Shown: one piece after another, positions 21,827-32,942 of the stretch
How the letters are laid out: the number at the start of each line of letters is the position of its first letter
Numbering within the stretch: position 1 is the first letter of the stretch
Assembly (NCBI GenBank): GCA_036924085.1
Contig: JAVGWX010000002.1
Location: forward strand, 86,881,704 to 86,945,703
Source: Ariolimax columbianus
Lineage: Eukaryota > Mollusca > Gastropoda > Stylommatophora > Arionidae
Length of the DNA: 64,000 bases
Reading direction: 5' to 3'
Position numbers and translations under genes: made by a program
Notes under the pieces: generated by a model
The model's input: only the letters and a program-made list of their open reading frames with translations
The model's database searches: none
What the model was told of the DNA's origin: nothing

Positions 21827-23045
21827 GTTCTTTGCGTGCCAAATACGGCGCATAAGGCCGAAACAAATGATCTCCAGTTGAACGGTGTGATGCCACTGTT
21901 TTTAGATCTTGTATCGTGCTGAGGCCCAAAGTTGAGCCCTCTTGGATGATTGTTCTTCTGAGTGTTTCCTTGGGTCTCACTCTTTTCCGAATGCTCCCTA
22001 GTATCCATTCGAGTATTTGCAATAGAATACGGCTGTTGTTCATTCTAAGGACATGGTCGATGCATGTCCATCGTTTTTTTTTTCCGGATGATGGTCGACA
22101 CCTATATTTGGTGTGTCTCTGTTCTTATTGAGTCATTAGTTATGAACTGGTCCCAATGTATATTCAATCATGTTCTTAAGCACTTATTTTCAAAGATATT
22201 TACTTTGTTTTCCAGCGTTTTTGTTGTTCGTCAGTTATAACATCCATATGTCAAGAATGACATATTGACGGTTGAGTTGAATAGTCTGAACTTGGTATGT
22301 TTGCTGTGTCGTTGATTTCCAGATGTTGATGAGCTGATTAAAAGCTCACCACGCAGAAGCAATTTTGGTGGAAATTTCTTTCGTGTCATCTCCATCTTGT
22401 GTAATTTTGCTTCCAATGTATGTGTAGTGTTGTACATTTTGTAGAAATTTCATCTGTAGCTTGATATCAACCGTTGTGGTTGTGGAAGCCATGATTTTTG
22501 TCTTTAGGGTATTTACTTGAAGTCTTATCTGTTCTGATAATTGGCGTAGTCGATTAAATTTTTCTATCACGTTTTTTTTTCATTAGTGGTACTTAGTAGT
22601 ACTAGGTCGTCTGCAAAATCAAGATCTTCTAAGGCTTGTTATCTGTCCCTTCTATTCCTAAATGCTTATCATCGGCATAGTGTTTCATTATCCAATTTAT
22701 AGCTATGCCAAATAGTAGAGGTGATAAAATACATCTCTTTTTTCTGCTGTTTTTATGTTAAATCATTCAGTGCTGCCTTCGGTTGTTCGAACACAACATC
22801 GTGAATTATCATATACGGCCTTGATACTATTTATGTAATTTGAGGGTAAACCATAGTTTTTTTTTAGAATTGTCCATAACGTTGGACGGTGTAGATTGTC
22901 AAAGGCCTTCTACAAGTCAATGATGTTGATGTTTAGAGGGAATTGTATTTCCCCTTATTTTTCTATAACAGTGCTGAGTGTGAAACTTTGATCAATGCAA
23001 GAACGACTGGTCTGAAGCCAACCTATTCTTGTCTTATAATGACAT
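21827..23045 (-). mobile_element. RTE-K, RT and C-terminal part
   Basis: On the minus strand: SCIDQSFTLSTVIEK, FDNLHRPTLWTIL, LSPLLFGIAINWIMKHYADD, LDFADDLVLLSTT (catalytic FADD), LRQLSEQIRLQVNTLKTKIM, VQHYTYIGSKITQDGDD, TKFRLFNSTVNMSFLTYG and WTCIDHVLRMNNSRI, then RPKETLRRTI. These mark an RTE-like LINE from RT block A to the C-terminus. It is 5'-truncated near 23,045 and carries several frameshifts, but the FADD box survives in one frame. It lies between two parts of a 33-bp minisatellite. Confidence 0.82.
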
Positions 23046-23395
23046 TCACTTGTTCCCTGAGTCAAAAAGGAACTGTTAATCATAAAACCATTAGCCAAAT
23101 GAGAACTTTCAATCATACCACTATAGTCAATGTGAGAACGTTTAACCAGAAAACGATTGGTCAAATGGGGACTATCAATCACACAACTATAGTCAATGTG
23201 AGAACTTTTAACTAGCAAACTATTAGTCAAATGGGGACTATCAATCACACAACTATAGTCAATGTGAGAACTTTTAACTAGCAAACTATTAGTCAAATGT
23301 GAACTGTGAATCAGAAAATGGTCAGTCAGAGGTGAAATGTCAACTAAAAAACTATCAGTCAAATAGGAACTGTTAATCAGAAAGGTTCAAGATAG
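23046..23395. repeat. 33-bp minisatellite with 66-bp higher-order period
   Basis: Alternating units (GACTATCAATCACACAACT then ATAGTCAATGTGAGAAC, and TTTTAACTAGCAAACTATT then AGTCAAATGGG) give a 66-bp dimer; GGGG steps fall at 23,167 and 23,233. It continues leftward beyond RTE-K at 21,598-21,667. Confidence 0.85.
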
Positions 23396-24424
23396 TTTCA
23401 CATCTGATGCTGCCGTAGTGGATGGTGTGTAGGGCCTTGAATGCGTCTATGATATATGATGATTAGTTTTATGTTTCATGTTCTTGTAGTCCAAGTCCAA
23501 AAAGTATGTGTAATGGCTAACTAAGATGATTTCCACTCTCGACCAGCGCTTGTTTATGCTATTCCCATGAATATGTACCTGACGAAGACTCTACGATGAT
23601 GACATATGCCACCGTTGTTGTTGTTCCCACCTACTCTATTTTTGTTAACATAGTACTGAACAAGAAATAGATACACTATTATCGTCAATAAATCAGGTTC
23701 CCATGTTCAGCTGAATTAACTGAAAACTCGAGCAACTGTAACATAAAACTCATCCCTTAGCTGGAAGAAGATTAACACTAATCGCTTCTTCACTCAGAAA
23801 TGATCCTTGTGTGTACTGCTGTTTCTGTATTGACGATCTTTGGTCGATTATTTTATCGATTATTCAGCGCTGCCTTCATTATCGCTAATCAGTTGTTATA
23901 TGTATATATTCCCGTTCTATGTTATAGTGTTACAGCCAATCTTTTAACCTTGAAATATATATTCTATAGCCGACAGCATCTTATAAATATAGCAACAGTG
24001 TATGTATTACAATGATTTCCGTGAGGCAATAGTTTCTCAAGGTAACTGTGACGCTTATTAATAAAAGTTCACATATGTTGATATTGACGTTTTTGGAACG
24101 GATTCGGCATCATGCGGACTCTCGCCCGTTCGCCCAATGCCATTAATGGTAACTTCACTTGTCTGGTTGTTGTTGAGTATCGTATAAGAAGTTCAAATTA
24201 TCTGGCCCCTTAGGAAGTAACATTTCCTAACATCCTTGAACGCCGAGCACTCACAGAGATGATGATCACCGGTTTCGTATGCGTGTGTGTGCAGCTGGTA
24301 TTCCGGACCGTCCTGTTGTCAAATTCTCTTCAGGTGCGTGTTAAGTGGGATGTGATGGGTTCTCAGTCTGAATTAGGTGATATGATACGTTCTTGCCAGT
24401 TGATTGATATTGTCATTTGTATTG
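23396..24424. other. No gene recognised
   Basis: About 1 kb without clear coding signal. The 71-residue hydrophobic frame at 23,800-24,015 has no recognised family and may be chance. Confidence 0.45.
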
Positions 24425-24438
24425 TAATTTGGCTTATG

Positions 24439-24793
24439 ACTTCTCTTCGTTCATTCTCAATCTTCCGTAACCAAACCCAGACATGGCCCTAAATAGCAGA
24501 ATAAAGTCCATATAACGGAATGCATTATGTCGTAATTTACAGCTGGACTGCGATATTTGCACCTTTTGGTCCAACACATCGGACTTCAGAAAGCATTTTT
24601 GTAGTACCGGGTTAGCATTCCCTGTTTGATCCCTTCTCCTTAGCCAGTCTGCTCTGGTGCAGCCTGTTATCCAGGATCACCGCGTGGAGGTGTAGAAGGG
24701 TCTTTGCAGCTCTGGTTCGCTGGCCTTGACGCTAGCAGTCAGCTATGGGTCGCAAACCCCTGCAGCTCATGCGCTGCTCAGCATTTTAATCCC
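24439..24793 (-). mobile_element. SINE-B copy with perfect 14-bp target-site duplication
   Basis: The duplicated target TAATTTGGCTTATG occurs at 24,425-24,438 and 24,794-24,807 and fixes the element ends. On the minus strand the SINE starts GGGATTAAAATGCTGAGCAG and ends at GAACGAAGAGAAG, a total of 355 bp. Internal blocks match other copies (GCTGTAAATTACGACATAA, GTAACCC/GGTACTAC region). It has no RNA polymerase III boxes that I can assign with confidence. Confidence 0.92.
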
Positions 24794-24807
24794 TAATTTG
24801 GCTTATG

Positions 24808-25040
24808 TTTGAAGCTCTCACTCCCAGTGTTTATCTTGACGCATTCGTCCAAGCAAGTGTTTTTGTTTGTTGTTCTTATGAGAAAATTGAATGTTTATAG
24901 AGTTTTTGGTGTGTGTGTGGCTATTTTTGTCTTGATTTCTTATTTGCCAGTATATCTGTCTGCCATGGCAATGCCATATTGAGTGTCCAGGGATCCACTG
25001 CATAACTATCTGACAACATGGGATGTGCATAATGTGGTCA
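24808..25040 (-). mobile_element. LINE-A2 RNase H remnant
   Basis: On the minus strand the frame 25030-24818 contains IVMQWIPGHSIWHCHGRQI, which resembles the last RNase H motif (QWIPxHCxxxGNExAD) with a frameshift after the His. It is short, diverged and next to the SINE-B insertion. The assignment rests on this one motif. Confidence 0.5.
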
Positions 25041-25244
25041 ACATCTAGATATATCTGGATAAGATCAAATCTACAATGTCCATCACGTCTTAGGTGATCT
25101 TTGCTTCTGCAAAAATAGCAATTTTCTTGGATTTTGAGAAAAATACATCCATATGTATCGGCAGATTGTATTAATCAGCTTCAAATTCAATAATTTCAGT
25201 TCCACAGAACAAACCGTCTGCAAGCATTAGACAGTTTAACAAAA

Positions 25245-25465
25245 TATTTGTCTGAGTCATCATCATGTAGCATGTCCTTTGTAGAACGTCGCTCCCATCA
25301 CAGTCTGTCTGAAAGAAACTCGTTCTTTTGCCAAAACACCAGCTTCCGCCACTGTCATACTCAGACACTCGTGGATATCTTGGTGCCATCGTCTTCTTGG
25401 TCTACCCCTTCCTCTTTTGCCTGGCATCATACCTTCCATCACCGTTCTCTCAAGACCGTTGTGTC
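25245..25465 (-). pseudogene. C-terminal end of RTE-F
   Basis: Minus-strand residues RHNGLERTVMEGMMPGKRGR then GRPRRRWHQDI, SMTVAEAGVLAKERVSFRQT and FYKGHAT. The R-G-R-G-R-P-x-R-R-W motif is the common C-terminal signature of RTE-like LINEs here. The stop is followed by a TGATGATG tail. Confidence 0.85.
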
Positions 25466-25476
25466 TCTTGATGTGA
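25466..25476. repeat. 11-bp target-site duplication, 3' side of LINE-A copy 3
   Basis: TCTTGATGTGA here is identical to 28,550-28,560. The pair brackets LINE-A copy 3. Confidence 0.9.
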
Positions 25477-25504
25477 CCTTCTTCTTCTTCTTCTTCGTAC
25501 GCAG

Positions 25505-25984
25505 TCAGACAGTAACCATTATTTTTTCGAAAAAAGCGGCGGTCATCCTGAGACTGTCGACACCGCCATAGAGCTTGTCTTGCAGTTCCACTGGTGATGG
25601 CCACATCTGCTCTCTCTGATCCTCGTATGTCGGGCAGTTCTGCAGCAGATGTTCAGCCGTCATTTTACCGGTACCGCACGGGCATTCGTCGGTACCACAT
25701 ATCTTCAATTTGTTGAATAGGTGGTACCTCAGTCTATTGTGGCCAGTGCGAAGTCTGAAGACAACGACCTGCTCTCTTCGGTTCAACTGGTAATAGGCAT
25801 CGTTTTTGGTGTAACCAGTATGTTCGGTTTCCCATTTGGTCATGTATCTGGCTTTGATAAGCCGTTTTGACTCTTCGTTAGTCATACTACTATCTGTTTG
25901 TGGTAGTCTTGCACCTTCTTTTGCCAGTCTGTCTGCCTCCTCGTTGCCTTGGATGTTGCAGTGTGATGGGACCCACTGTACCAC
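25505..25984 (-). pseudogene. C-terminal RNase H and Cys/His end of LINE-A copy 3
   Basis: The 159-residue frame repeats the plan of copy 2: VQWVPSHCNIQGNEEAD, FRLRTGHNRLRYHLF, CPCGTG...HLLQNCPTYEDQ and MTAAFFEKIMVTV. It is separated from the upstream RNase H only by the six-A frameshift. Confidence 0.85.
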
Positions 25985-27455
25985 TACCCTTTTTTAGTGC
26001 GGACTGCTTGTACAGTTTGCAGAGTGCTGCTCTTAAGTCATTAAGCTCAGTGTTTTTCTGGCTTTTTAGCGCTGTGACTACGGCGAGAGCATCTGTAAGC
26101 AGGACTATATTGCTTTCATTTTCATTGTGTGTCACCATTTCTTCCACTGCCGCCCTCAGTGACTCTGCCTCCGCTCTGAAATTGCTTGTGTACTTACCAG
26201 TAGCGAATGACAGTGTTATTTGTCTGCCATTTGGTAGGTTCAGGAATGCTTCTGCCCCTCCGTTCTGTGTAGTGTTTGTTACAGAACCGTCGGTGTATGC
26301 ATGGGTCCAGTCCATGCTTGGGTAGCTTTTCGACATAAAGCTTAGGGTAGTATCCCTCCTTTCTTTTTCAGTCTGGCAGTTTTTTTTTCCAATACCTGGT
26401 ATATTTTCTACCACCTCTGGAAATATATGCTGCCTCCAGGTAGGTTTTCGTACAGTAGTGATGGGTTTTGGTGTTGTTAGTGCGTTTTTGGGATCTACGT
26501 GCATCTTTGCTTTGGCTAGTTCTGCAAAGTTTCTCCGCTTTAGTTTCCCATTTCCCAAATTGTTTAGTCTCTGGTGCATTGGATGGTCAGTCAGTCTTCG
26601 GAGTTTCTCTGACTGCAGCTGGGCTCTGCAGTCTCTTCTATCGGTCATGGATTGCAGTTTTGTAATCTTTTCAAGTTCTACAATTGGCGTTGACTTCATG
26701 CCTCCTGTTATAACTCTCATGGCTTGGTTTTGAAGTTTGCAAACTTTATCGAAGTTCGCCTTTGCTGCTGTTGTCCATGCCGCAATGCCATATTCGAGAA
26801 CTGGTCTCACTCTTCCAGTGTACAGTTTCTTTAGTATGCCTTCGTCTGCTCCCCAGCTTGTGCCAGCAATTTTCCTCATGATTGCCATTCTTTCTCTGGC
26901 TCTCATTCGGTTTCTCTCGATCTGACTTTTCCATGTCATGCGCCGATCAAATGTGACTCCCAGATAGTTTGGGCTGTCGTTTGGCTGCAGGAATTTGCCA
27001 TTTAAACTAAATTTGGTATTTTGGGGTTTTATTGAAAGCGAGAATATTGTGCATGTGGTTTTCTCCTCGTTTATTTTGACCAGCCATGAGTTCGCCCACT
27101 CTTCCAGCGATGTTAGGGCCTGCTGCGTCCAATTTCTTGCTATGGTGATATTCTTTTCAGAGGTCCACATAGCCAGATCGTCTGCAAACATTGAGCTATG
27201 GACTCTTCTTTGTATATTCTCTGTAATTTCGTTTATATATACCAGGAAGAGTGTGGGTGACAGTACTCCCTCTTGGGGTACTCCCTGCTCGAGTGTCACC
27301 TTCTTGCTCATCTGCCCTTGTACTTGGACTCTGGCCATTCTTTGTTTGAGGTAGTGGTTGATCCACTTGTACATTTTCCCACAAACATCACTTCTTCTTA
27401 GCTTGACTCTAAGTCCATCTTTCCAGACTTTGTCAAATGCCTTTTCCAGATCCAC
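25890..27455 (-). pseudogene. RT and RNase H of LINE-A copy 3
   Basis: A 521-residue frame. RT block A (DLEKAFDKVW) lies at residues 2-11, EQGVPQEGVLSPTLF at about 56-70 and the catalytic FADD at 90-93. The RNase H domain follows with YTDGS, FRAEAESL and TDALAV. The frame is in phase with 27,558-28,460 upstream, with one stop between them. Residues after LKKGSGTV are out of frame because of the six-A run. Confidence 0.9.
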
Positions 27456-27557
27456 CCAAACAGCTACTGTGTGTTTCTGTGCCTGGTAGGCATTTTCTAT
27501 TACCTGGGCTATGAGGATGACCTGGTCCTCAGTGGATCTGTGCTGTCTAAAGCCGGC

Positions 27558-28460
27558 TTACTGTGGAATTAGTATTCGTTTTTCTTCCAGATGCCACATC
27601 AGTCGTGTGTTTATCATACGTTCCATCAGCTTGCCGACACAGCTCAGTAGGCTGATGGGCCTGTATCCATTTGGATCTGTTTTGTCCTTTCCTGTTTTTG
27701 GTACTGGTACAAGTACTGCGTCTTTCCATGCCAGGGGTACAATTCCCCTTTTCCAGTTTTGGTTCAGGATCGATAGCAGTTTCCTCTTCGCTGTTTGGCC
27801 CAGCCCCATCAGCATTTCGTTTGTTATCCCGTCTTTTCCGGGAGATTTCCTTTTCTTTAATGTTCTCATAGCCTCTTCCATTTCGCTCATTGTTAATTTG
27901 GCCATCATATGCTCTTCAGGTGCCGAATTGATGTTGTCGTGCCCCTTTAGCTCTTCACTAATGTCTGTATGCCTATCTGCAGGGACCTCGATGTGGTTTG
28001 CTCTGACATAGTGATCGACAAAAGCGTTTGCGGCTTTCTTACCGGTGAGCAAGTTTTCGCCCTGCTTGATGGTAATTTGTTTCTTTGACGGGGTTACGTC
28101 GTTCATGGCTCTGACTAGCTTCCATAGCTTGTTCCCTTCTTTGTTCAGGTTTAGGCTTTCCGTTGTGTTTTTCCAGCTCTCTCTTGCTGTTTGCTTGAGA
28201 GTGTATTTGTATTTCGCCGTGGCGGCTTTGAGGGCGATGTTTGCCTCCATAGATTGTTCTCGCTCTGCCATGTTCCTAGCATTTGTTACTGCATCTTCCG
28301 CTTTCTGCAACTCATAATTCCAGTAGGGCTTATAGTTTTTCATAGCTCCTCTTGGAATGGTTTCAGTGGCGGCTTGCAGTATTGCCTTGCTTAGGCTTTC
28401 CACCATGGGCTTCATTTTGTTGTTTCGTGTGTTGATGGTTTCACACAGCCCATCTGTCAA
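27558..28460 (-). pseudogene. Linker and N-terminal RT of LINE-A copy 3
   Basis: Contains KPYWNYELQKAEDAVTNARN, KRKSPGKDGITNEML and YRPISLLSCVGKLMERMINT, the RT entry blocks, uninterrupted here where copy 2 is frameshifted. It ends at a premature TAA replacing Gln before AGFRQHRS. Confidence 0.88.
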
Positions 28461-28549
28461 AATTGCAAATCTGTCTCAGTCGGCTCGTTTGTAATTCCAA
28501 CGTGGGAGCGGTTTTGTTTCCTGTGGGCCTACTTCCATATCAATGTCTA

Positions 28550-28560
28550 TCTTGATGTGA
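28550..28560. repeat. 11-bp target-site duplication, 5' side of LINE-A copy 3
   Basis: TCTTGATGTGA, identical to 25,466-25,476. RTE-F coding sequence resumes at once beyond it. Confidence 0.9.
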
Positions 28561-29102
28561 TCAAAGTATTTGCATTTTCTAGCCAAAATGGAATTTATAA
28601 ACCAGTTCTTCTCTATACTCAACTCTTGCCGAATGTCTACATTTGTTCGTTTCTCTGTCCAGGGTATTCTGAGGATCTTTCTGTAACATTTTGACTCGAA
28701 GGATTCGATTCTTTGTCTAGAAGTTTTCGTAATTGTCCATGCTTCACAGCCATAAGCTGCCACATTAAAAACACAGGCTCTCAAGACTTTTACTTTTTTG
28801 GTTTTGTTGGTGCCCTGCCATAAGTTCTTCAGACTGTTCAGTCTCTGCATTGCCATAGCTAGTCTTCTTCTGATTTCTTTCGAGCAGTCACCATTTTTAT
28901 CAAATCTGGAGCCCAGATATTCAAAATTTGTAACCTGATCTATTTCCTCACCACCCACTGTAAATTTATGCTGACATTGTGTTTTATCGGTGGTCATTAT
29001 CTTTGTTTTGTTTATGTTTATGAACATATTTTGATCTTTACTATGTCCATTAAAGGCTGAAAGTAGCTGCTCTAGCCCGTCTGCACTTCTTGATAGTATC
29101 AC
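28561..29102 (-). pseudogene. Post-RT region of RTE-F
   Basis: Minus-strand residues from LSRSADGLEQLLSAF through TKIMTTDK, VTNFEYLGSRFDKNGDCSKE, RLNSLKNLW, VFNVAAYGCEAWTITKTS and CYRKILRIPWTEKRTNVDI to ARKCKYFDHIK, where LINE-A copy 3 interrupts it. The frame is open across 180 residues, so this host copy is only moderately decayed. Confidence 0.88.
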
Positions 29103-29930
29103 TGTGTCATCTGCGTATCGTAACTATGGAATCTCGTACCCCCCAATCGTAAATGGGTGGAAACTTTCAATGTTCTCATCTTCTCGTACATTTCTCATTA
29201 TACATTCCGCATAAATGTTGTACAGATAAGGTGAGAGGATACATCCCTGTCGGACTCCCTTTTGTACTGCAAACCAATCTGATGTTTGCCCATATACTCG
29301 GACAGCGGCTTGTTGATCTTGGTATAATGTTTGAATGAGATGGACTATATGCAAAGGAAACCCCATTTCCTACATGATTCTCTACAAATGTTGATGTTTT
29401 ACCGCGTCGAAGGCCTTAGTGTAATCAATGAAACATGTGTACATGTCTACATTAAACTCTCTACATTTTTCATAGATATTCCTTAAATTGAATATGTGGC
29501 CCCGGGTTCCTCTGTCTTTCCTAAAACCTGCCTGGACTACGTGAATTTCAGATTCAAACCTTTACTCTATCCTTCTTAATAGGATTCGCAAGAGTATCTT
29601 GCTAGCATGGCTGATCAGTGCGATAGTTCGGTAGTTCGTGCACAGCTTCAGGTTGCCTTTTTTGGGAAGGGGAATATAAATTGATTTCTTCCATGCTTCT
29701 GGCCATTCTGCACTGTGTCATATCTGTTTACACAGCGTGTGATAGACTCGAGCACATGCCTCTCCTCCTGCTTGTATTAGCTCTGCTGGGATATCATCGC
29801 ATCCTGAGGACTTTTCCTTTTTCAGGCTTTTAATTGCAGAACGTACTTCTTCCAATGTTGGTTCAAGTTCTTTCTCATCCGTTGGTAGGATTGTAACTGA
29901 GTGCATTGTGCTATCTCCATACATGGTTCT
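29103..29930 (-). pseudogene. RT domain of RTE-F
   Basis: Blocks in order on the minus strand: EVRSAIKSLKKEKSSGCDDI, AELIQAGGEACARVYH, NYRTIALISHASKI, FIDYTKAFDAV (block A), QKGVRQGCILSPYLYNIYAE and LRYADDTVILS (catalytic YADD). Stops break it near 29,560-29,750 and at 29,124. This is a typical RTE-like RT layout. Confidence 0.88.
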
Positions 29931-30037
29931 GCAGTACTCTCTCCATCTATTCAGTATGTCTTTGGTTTATGTTAATGTGTCATCCCCTATGTCATTTATG
30001 ACATGTGGAACCGGACGGAATTCCCTTGTCAGTGTTC

Positions 30038-30853
30038 TTATTGCTTTGAATGCATCTCTTTCTCTGCCTTGTTTTCTATATCCTTACATGTTTCTACTAT
30101 GTATTTTCTTTTATCTTTTCTTATTTCTCTTCTAATTTTTCTTGCGCAGTTTTTAAATGCTGTGTCGATCCACTTACTTCCCATTTGTTTTAATTGTTGC
30201 CTTTCTGCAATGAGTTTCTGTGTTTCCTCTGTTATATAGCTCTGTGTCTTGTGCAATATCTTTGGAATCATTTCTTTTGCTGTCAAGATCAAAATATCCC
30301 TTGCGTACGATGTCAACTCCTCAGATGTCATCTCTTCCTGCATAGCAAGCAACGCCTCAAATTGGTTTTCTACTTTGATGTTGTATTCAGTAGGTATTGC
30401 TGATACATCGAAGCGTATTGGCTGGCAACCTTTGTTGATCCTACGTAGTCTTGTTTGGAAAACTGCAAACAATAATTTGTGGTCCGTATCGCAGTCTGCT
30501 CCTGGCAGCGTTTTTGTCGCCAGCACATTTGATTTCCATCTTTGTTGCACTAGGATGTAGTCTATTTGGTTTCTGCTGTTGCCATCAGGGGAGGTCCACG
30601 TGTACAGTTTTTGTGGATGTTGTTTGAAAAAGGTGTTGGCAATGGAGAGGTTGTTTTCCGTGCAGAATTCAACCAGTCTTTCTCCTCGCAAATTTCTGTG
30701 TCCCAAACCAAAAGGTCCTCGAACACTTCTCTCCTCTTCGGCTCTTTCCTCTCTGACTTTCGTATTGAAATCTCAAATAATGACCAAGATGTCTCTTTTT
30801 TCAACTTTTTCCATCGCTTCTTGCAAGGTGTTATATAAATCATCTATTTCACA
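30038..30853 (-). pseudogene. EEP endonuclease part of RTE-F
   Basis: Minus-strand sequence reads YNTLQEAMEKVEKRDILVII then a stop in place of Gly of GDFN, then GHRNLRGERLVEFCTENNLS, ANTFFKQHPQKLYTWTSPDG, RNQIDYILV and GADCDTDHKLL (SDH-like motif as TDH). The long linker toward RT follows. RTE-G is inserted just upstream, between TNC and EIDDLYNTL. Confidence 0.85.
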
Positions 30854-30865
30854 ATTTGTCTGAGT
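30854..30865. repeat. 12-bp target-site duplication, RTE-G 3' side
   Basis: ATTTGTCTGAGT, identical to 32,943-32,954, immediately before the RTE-G (CAGGT)n tail. Confidence 0.9.
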
Positions 30866-30874
30866 CAGGTCAGG

Positions 30875-31490
30875 TCAGGTCAGGTCATCCCGTAACCGGT
30901 GAGGTCGTTGGGGCACACATGAAGACATCCTCAGAACTCCACGCCATCCTTCTCTGTCAGATGCCGCTGCCTGTGACTCTTCTTTTCGGAGACTGGTCCA
31001 TTCTTTTATGTTGTCCTCCCATCTCTTTTTGGATCGGCCTCTTCGTCGTCCGCCATGCACCTTCCCGTGGAGGATTGTGTTAGCAAGACCATTTGATCTC
31101 GATATGTGACCGTAAAAAAAGTGAGTTTCCTTCTTTTGACAGTTGCAAAGAGATCTTCGAAAGGCCCTATTGCCGATGTAATTTTATTTCGTATTGTATC
31201 GTTTGTAACTCGATCTTTGTACGTGACGTTTAAAAGTTTTCGGAAACATCTCATCTCCAAGGCCTGTATCCTTCGTTGAAGGTCAGCTGTAACTGTCTAG
31301 GTCTCACACGCATAGAGGCATATTGACAGGACCAGTGTACGCATTAATTTGATTTTCGTGCGTAGTGCTTACCGTTTATCTTGCCAGATTTTGTTAAGCC
31401 GTGCAAGCGCCGCTATTGTCTGTGTTATTCTGGCCAATACTTCACATTTTGATCCTTCATCACTGACAATCGACCAAAGATATTTAAAAG
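30875..31490 (-). pseudogene. RTE-G 3' segment: post-RT region and tail
   Basis: Minus-strand residues MEMRCFRKLLNVTYKDRVTN, IGPFEDLFATVKRRK, GRSKKRWEDNIKEW, SDREGWRGV and SSCVPQRPHRLRDDL, then the (CCTGA)n tail. Matches the plus-strand RTE-G at 37.2-38.35 kb and the minus fragment at 34.66-35.19 kb. Frameshifts near 31,060-31,120. Confidence 0.85.
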
Positions 31491-31505
31491 TGATTTGCGC
31501 CACTG

Positions 31506-32795
31506 TTGGCTCTCAGAGAGGGACTGGATACAGGCACAGTTACAGAGTCTCTTAACGCAGCTCTCATAGATACTGCAACAGAGATCCTGGGACACCACCA
31601 AACAAAAAAGAAGCCATGGGTGACCAAAGACATTCTAGACCTGTGTGATAAAAGAAGGTCACTGAAAAAACACAATCATCCGCCGGAGGAGGTCGGCAGT
31701 TATAAAGAGGTCAAGAAAGCCATACAACAAAAGATAAGAGAGGAGAAAGAAGCGTGGATATGTGAGCAATGCGCAAACATCGAAGAGAGACTAAACAGAA
31801 ATGATGCTAAAGGAGCATACAAGATGGTCAAAGAACTGGTAACACCAAGACAAAGCAGGAACCTTATGATTCATGATAAAAACGACAAGTGTCTCATTGA
31901 GGGAAAAGTTGTACTGACACGATGGACAGAGTACTGTTCCGAGCTATATAACTATGAAGGGCGAAACAAACCTGAGAAAACATTCCCCCCAACTCCAATA
32001 AATATAGAGGATAACCAACTGATAACGAAGGAAGAGGTAATTGCAGCGGTAAAGACATTGAGAAGAGGGAAGACGGCCGGCGTGGACAATATACCAGCAG
32101 AGCTCTTACAAGCAGGTGGAGAGGTAGTGGTGGAAGGCCTGACACACATCTGTAACAAAATATGGGCGACAGGAAACTGGCCGGACTTATGGACGAAATC
32201 AATAGTTATACCGTTACATAAGTCTGGAAACCTAAAGCTGTGCCAAAATTACAGAACAATAAGCCTCATTAACCACCCTAGCAAGGTCATGCTTAGATTA
32301 ATCGTTGACCGATTGAAACCCCAACAGAGAACATTATTCCCGAGGAGCAAGCAGGGTTCAGACAGGGAAGAAGCACTTCAGAAATTTAATTTAAGGCTGC
32401 TAAGCGAGAAATATCTAGAACAGCAGCAAACACTGTATCATGTGTTTGTGGATTTTAAGAATGCGTTTGATAGGGTATGGCATAAAGCGCTTTGGGCAAC
32501 CATGAGGATGTATAATATCAACGGAAATATTATAACGGTCCTTGAACACCTGTATGACAAGGCGTCTAGCGCAGTTCTTGTGAATGGGAGGCGAGGAGAC
32601 TGGTTTCACACATCAGTTAGTGTGAGACAGGGGTGTACACTCTCTCCAACTCTTTTCAATATATTCCTTGAAGGAATAATGAGTGAGGCACTTGGAGGTC
32701 ACGTTGGTACTGTCAAGATAGGGGGCCGAACGACTACCAACCTTCGTTTTGCAGATGATATCGACGGGTTGGCGGGTTCAGAAGCAGAACTCTAG
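31506..32795 (+). pseudogene. RTE-G inverted 5' segment: linker and RT
   Basis: A 429-residue frame, the longest RTE RT frame in the window. It contains KKKPWVTKDILDLCDKRRSL, RRGKTAGVDNIPAELLQAGG, NYRTISLINHPSKV, VFVDFKNAFDRVWHKAL (block A), SVRQGCTLSPTLFNIFLE and LRFADDIDGLAGS (FADD at 415-418). It stops at 32795 and the sense continues in phase to FKYLGS at about 32,940. The EEP domain is missing (5' truncation). The first codon is not ATG; the true start lay upstream. Confidence 0.9.
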
Positions 32796-32942
32796 GAATG
32801 GGTCAGAAGGCTCGATGAAACAGCTCTTGACTATGGTATGGAGACAAAATTAATGACCAACAACGCTACGGGCTTCAAGAGCATGATAAAAGCTAACGGT
32901 CAGGAACTCGAAGTGGTTGACCGTTTTAAATATCTTGGGTCG

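Larger units (their letters stand above)
25477..28549 (-). mobile_element. LINE-A copy 3, 5'-truncated, inserted in RTE-F
   Basis: About 3,073 bp on the minus strand. It starts within the end of the EEP domain (DIDMEVGPQETKPLPRWNYK) and ends with GTAC(GAA)n. It contains linker, RT, RNase H and the Cys/His end. Defects: W to stop just after KRAD near 28,475, CAA to TAA at 27,557-27,559 before AGFRQHRS, and the six-A frameshift near 25,992. The RT frame of 521 residues is the best preserved LINE-A RT in the window. Copies 2 and 3 share the six-A frameshift, which copies 1 and 4 lack. Confidence 0.93.
30866..32942 (-). mobile_element. RTE-G insertion with 5' inversion (twin priming)
   Basis: Two segments of one element in opposite orientation. 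The minus-strand 3' part (30,866 to about 31,490) runs from FKYLWSIV to the C-terminus and the (CCTGA)n tail. The plus-strand part (about 31,505-32,942) runs from the EEP-RT linker to FKYLGS. Together they make one RTE-G from linker to tail, meeting at the same FKYLGS motif with about 20 bp of overlap. A 12-bp TSD brackets the whole. This is the structure expected when two primers are used during integration. Confidence 0.9.

Noticed and set aside
31506..32795. An intact 429-residue reverse transcriptase gene
   Set aside because: It starts without ATG, lacks EEP, ends at a nonsense codon before the thumb region finishes, and is the inverted part of a truncated insertion.
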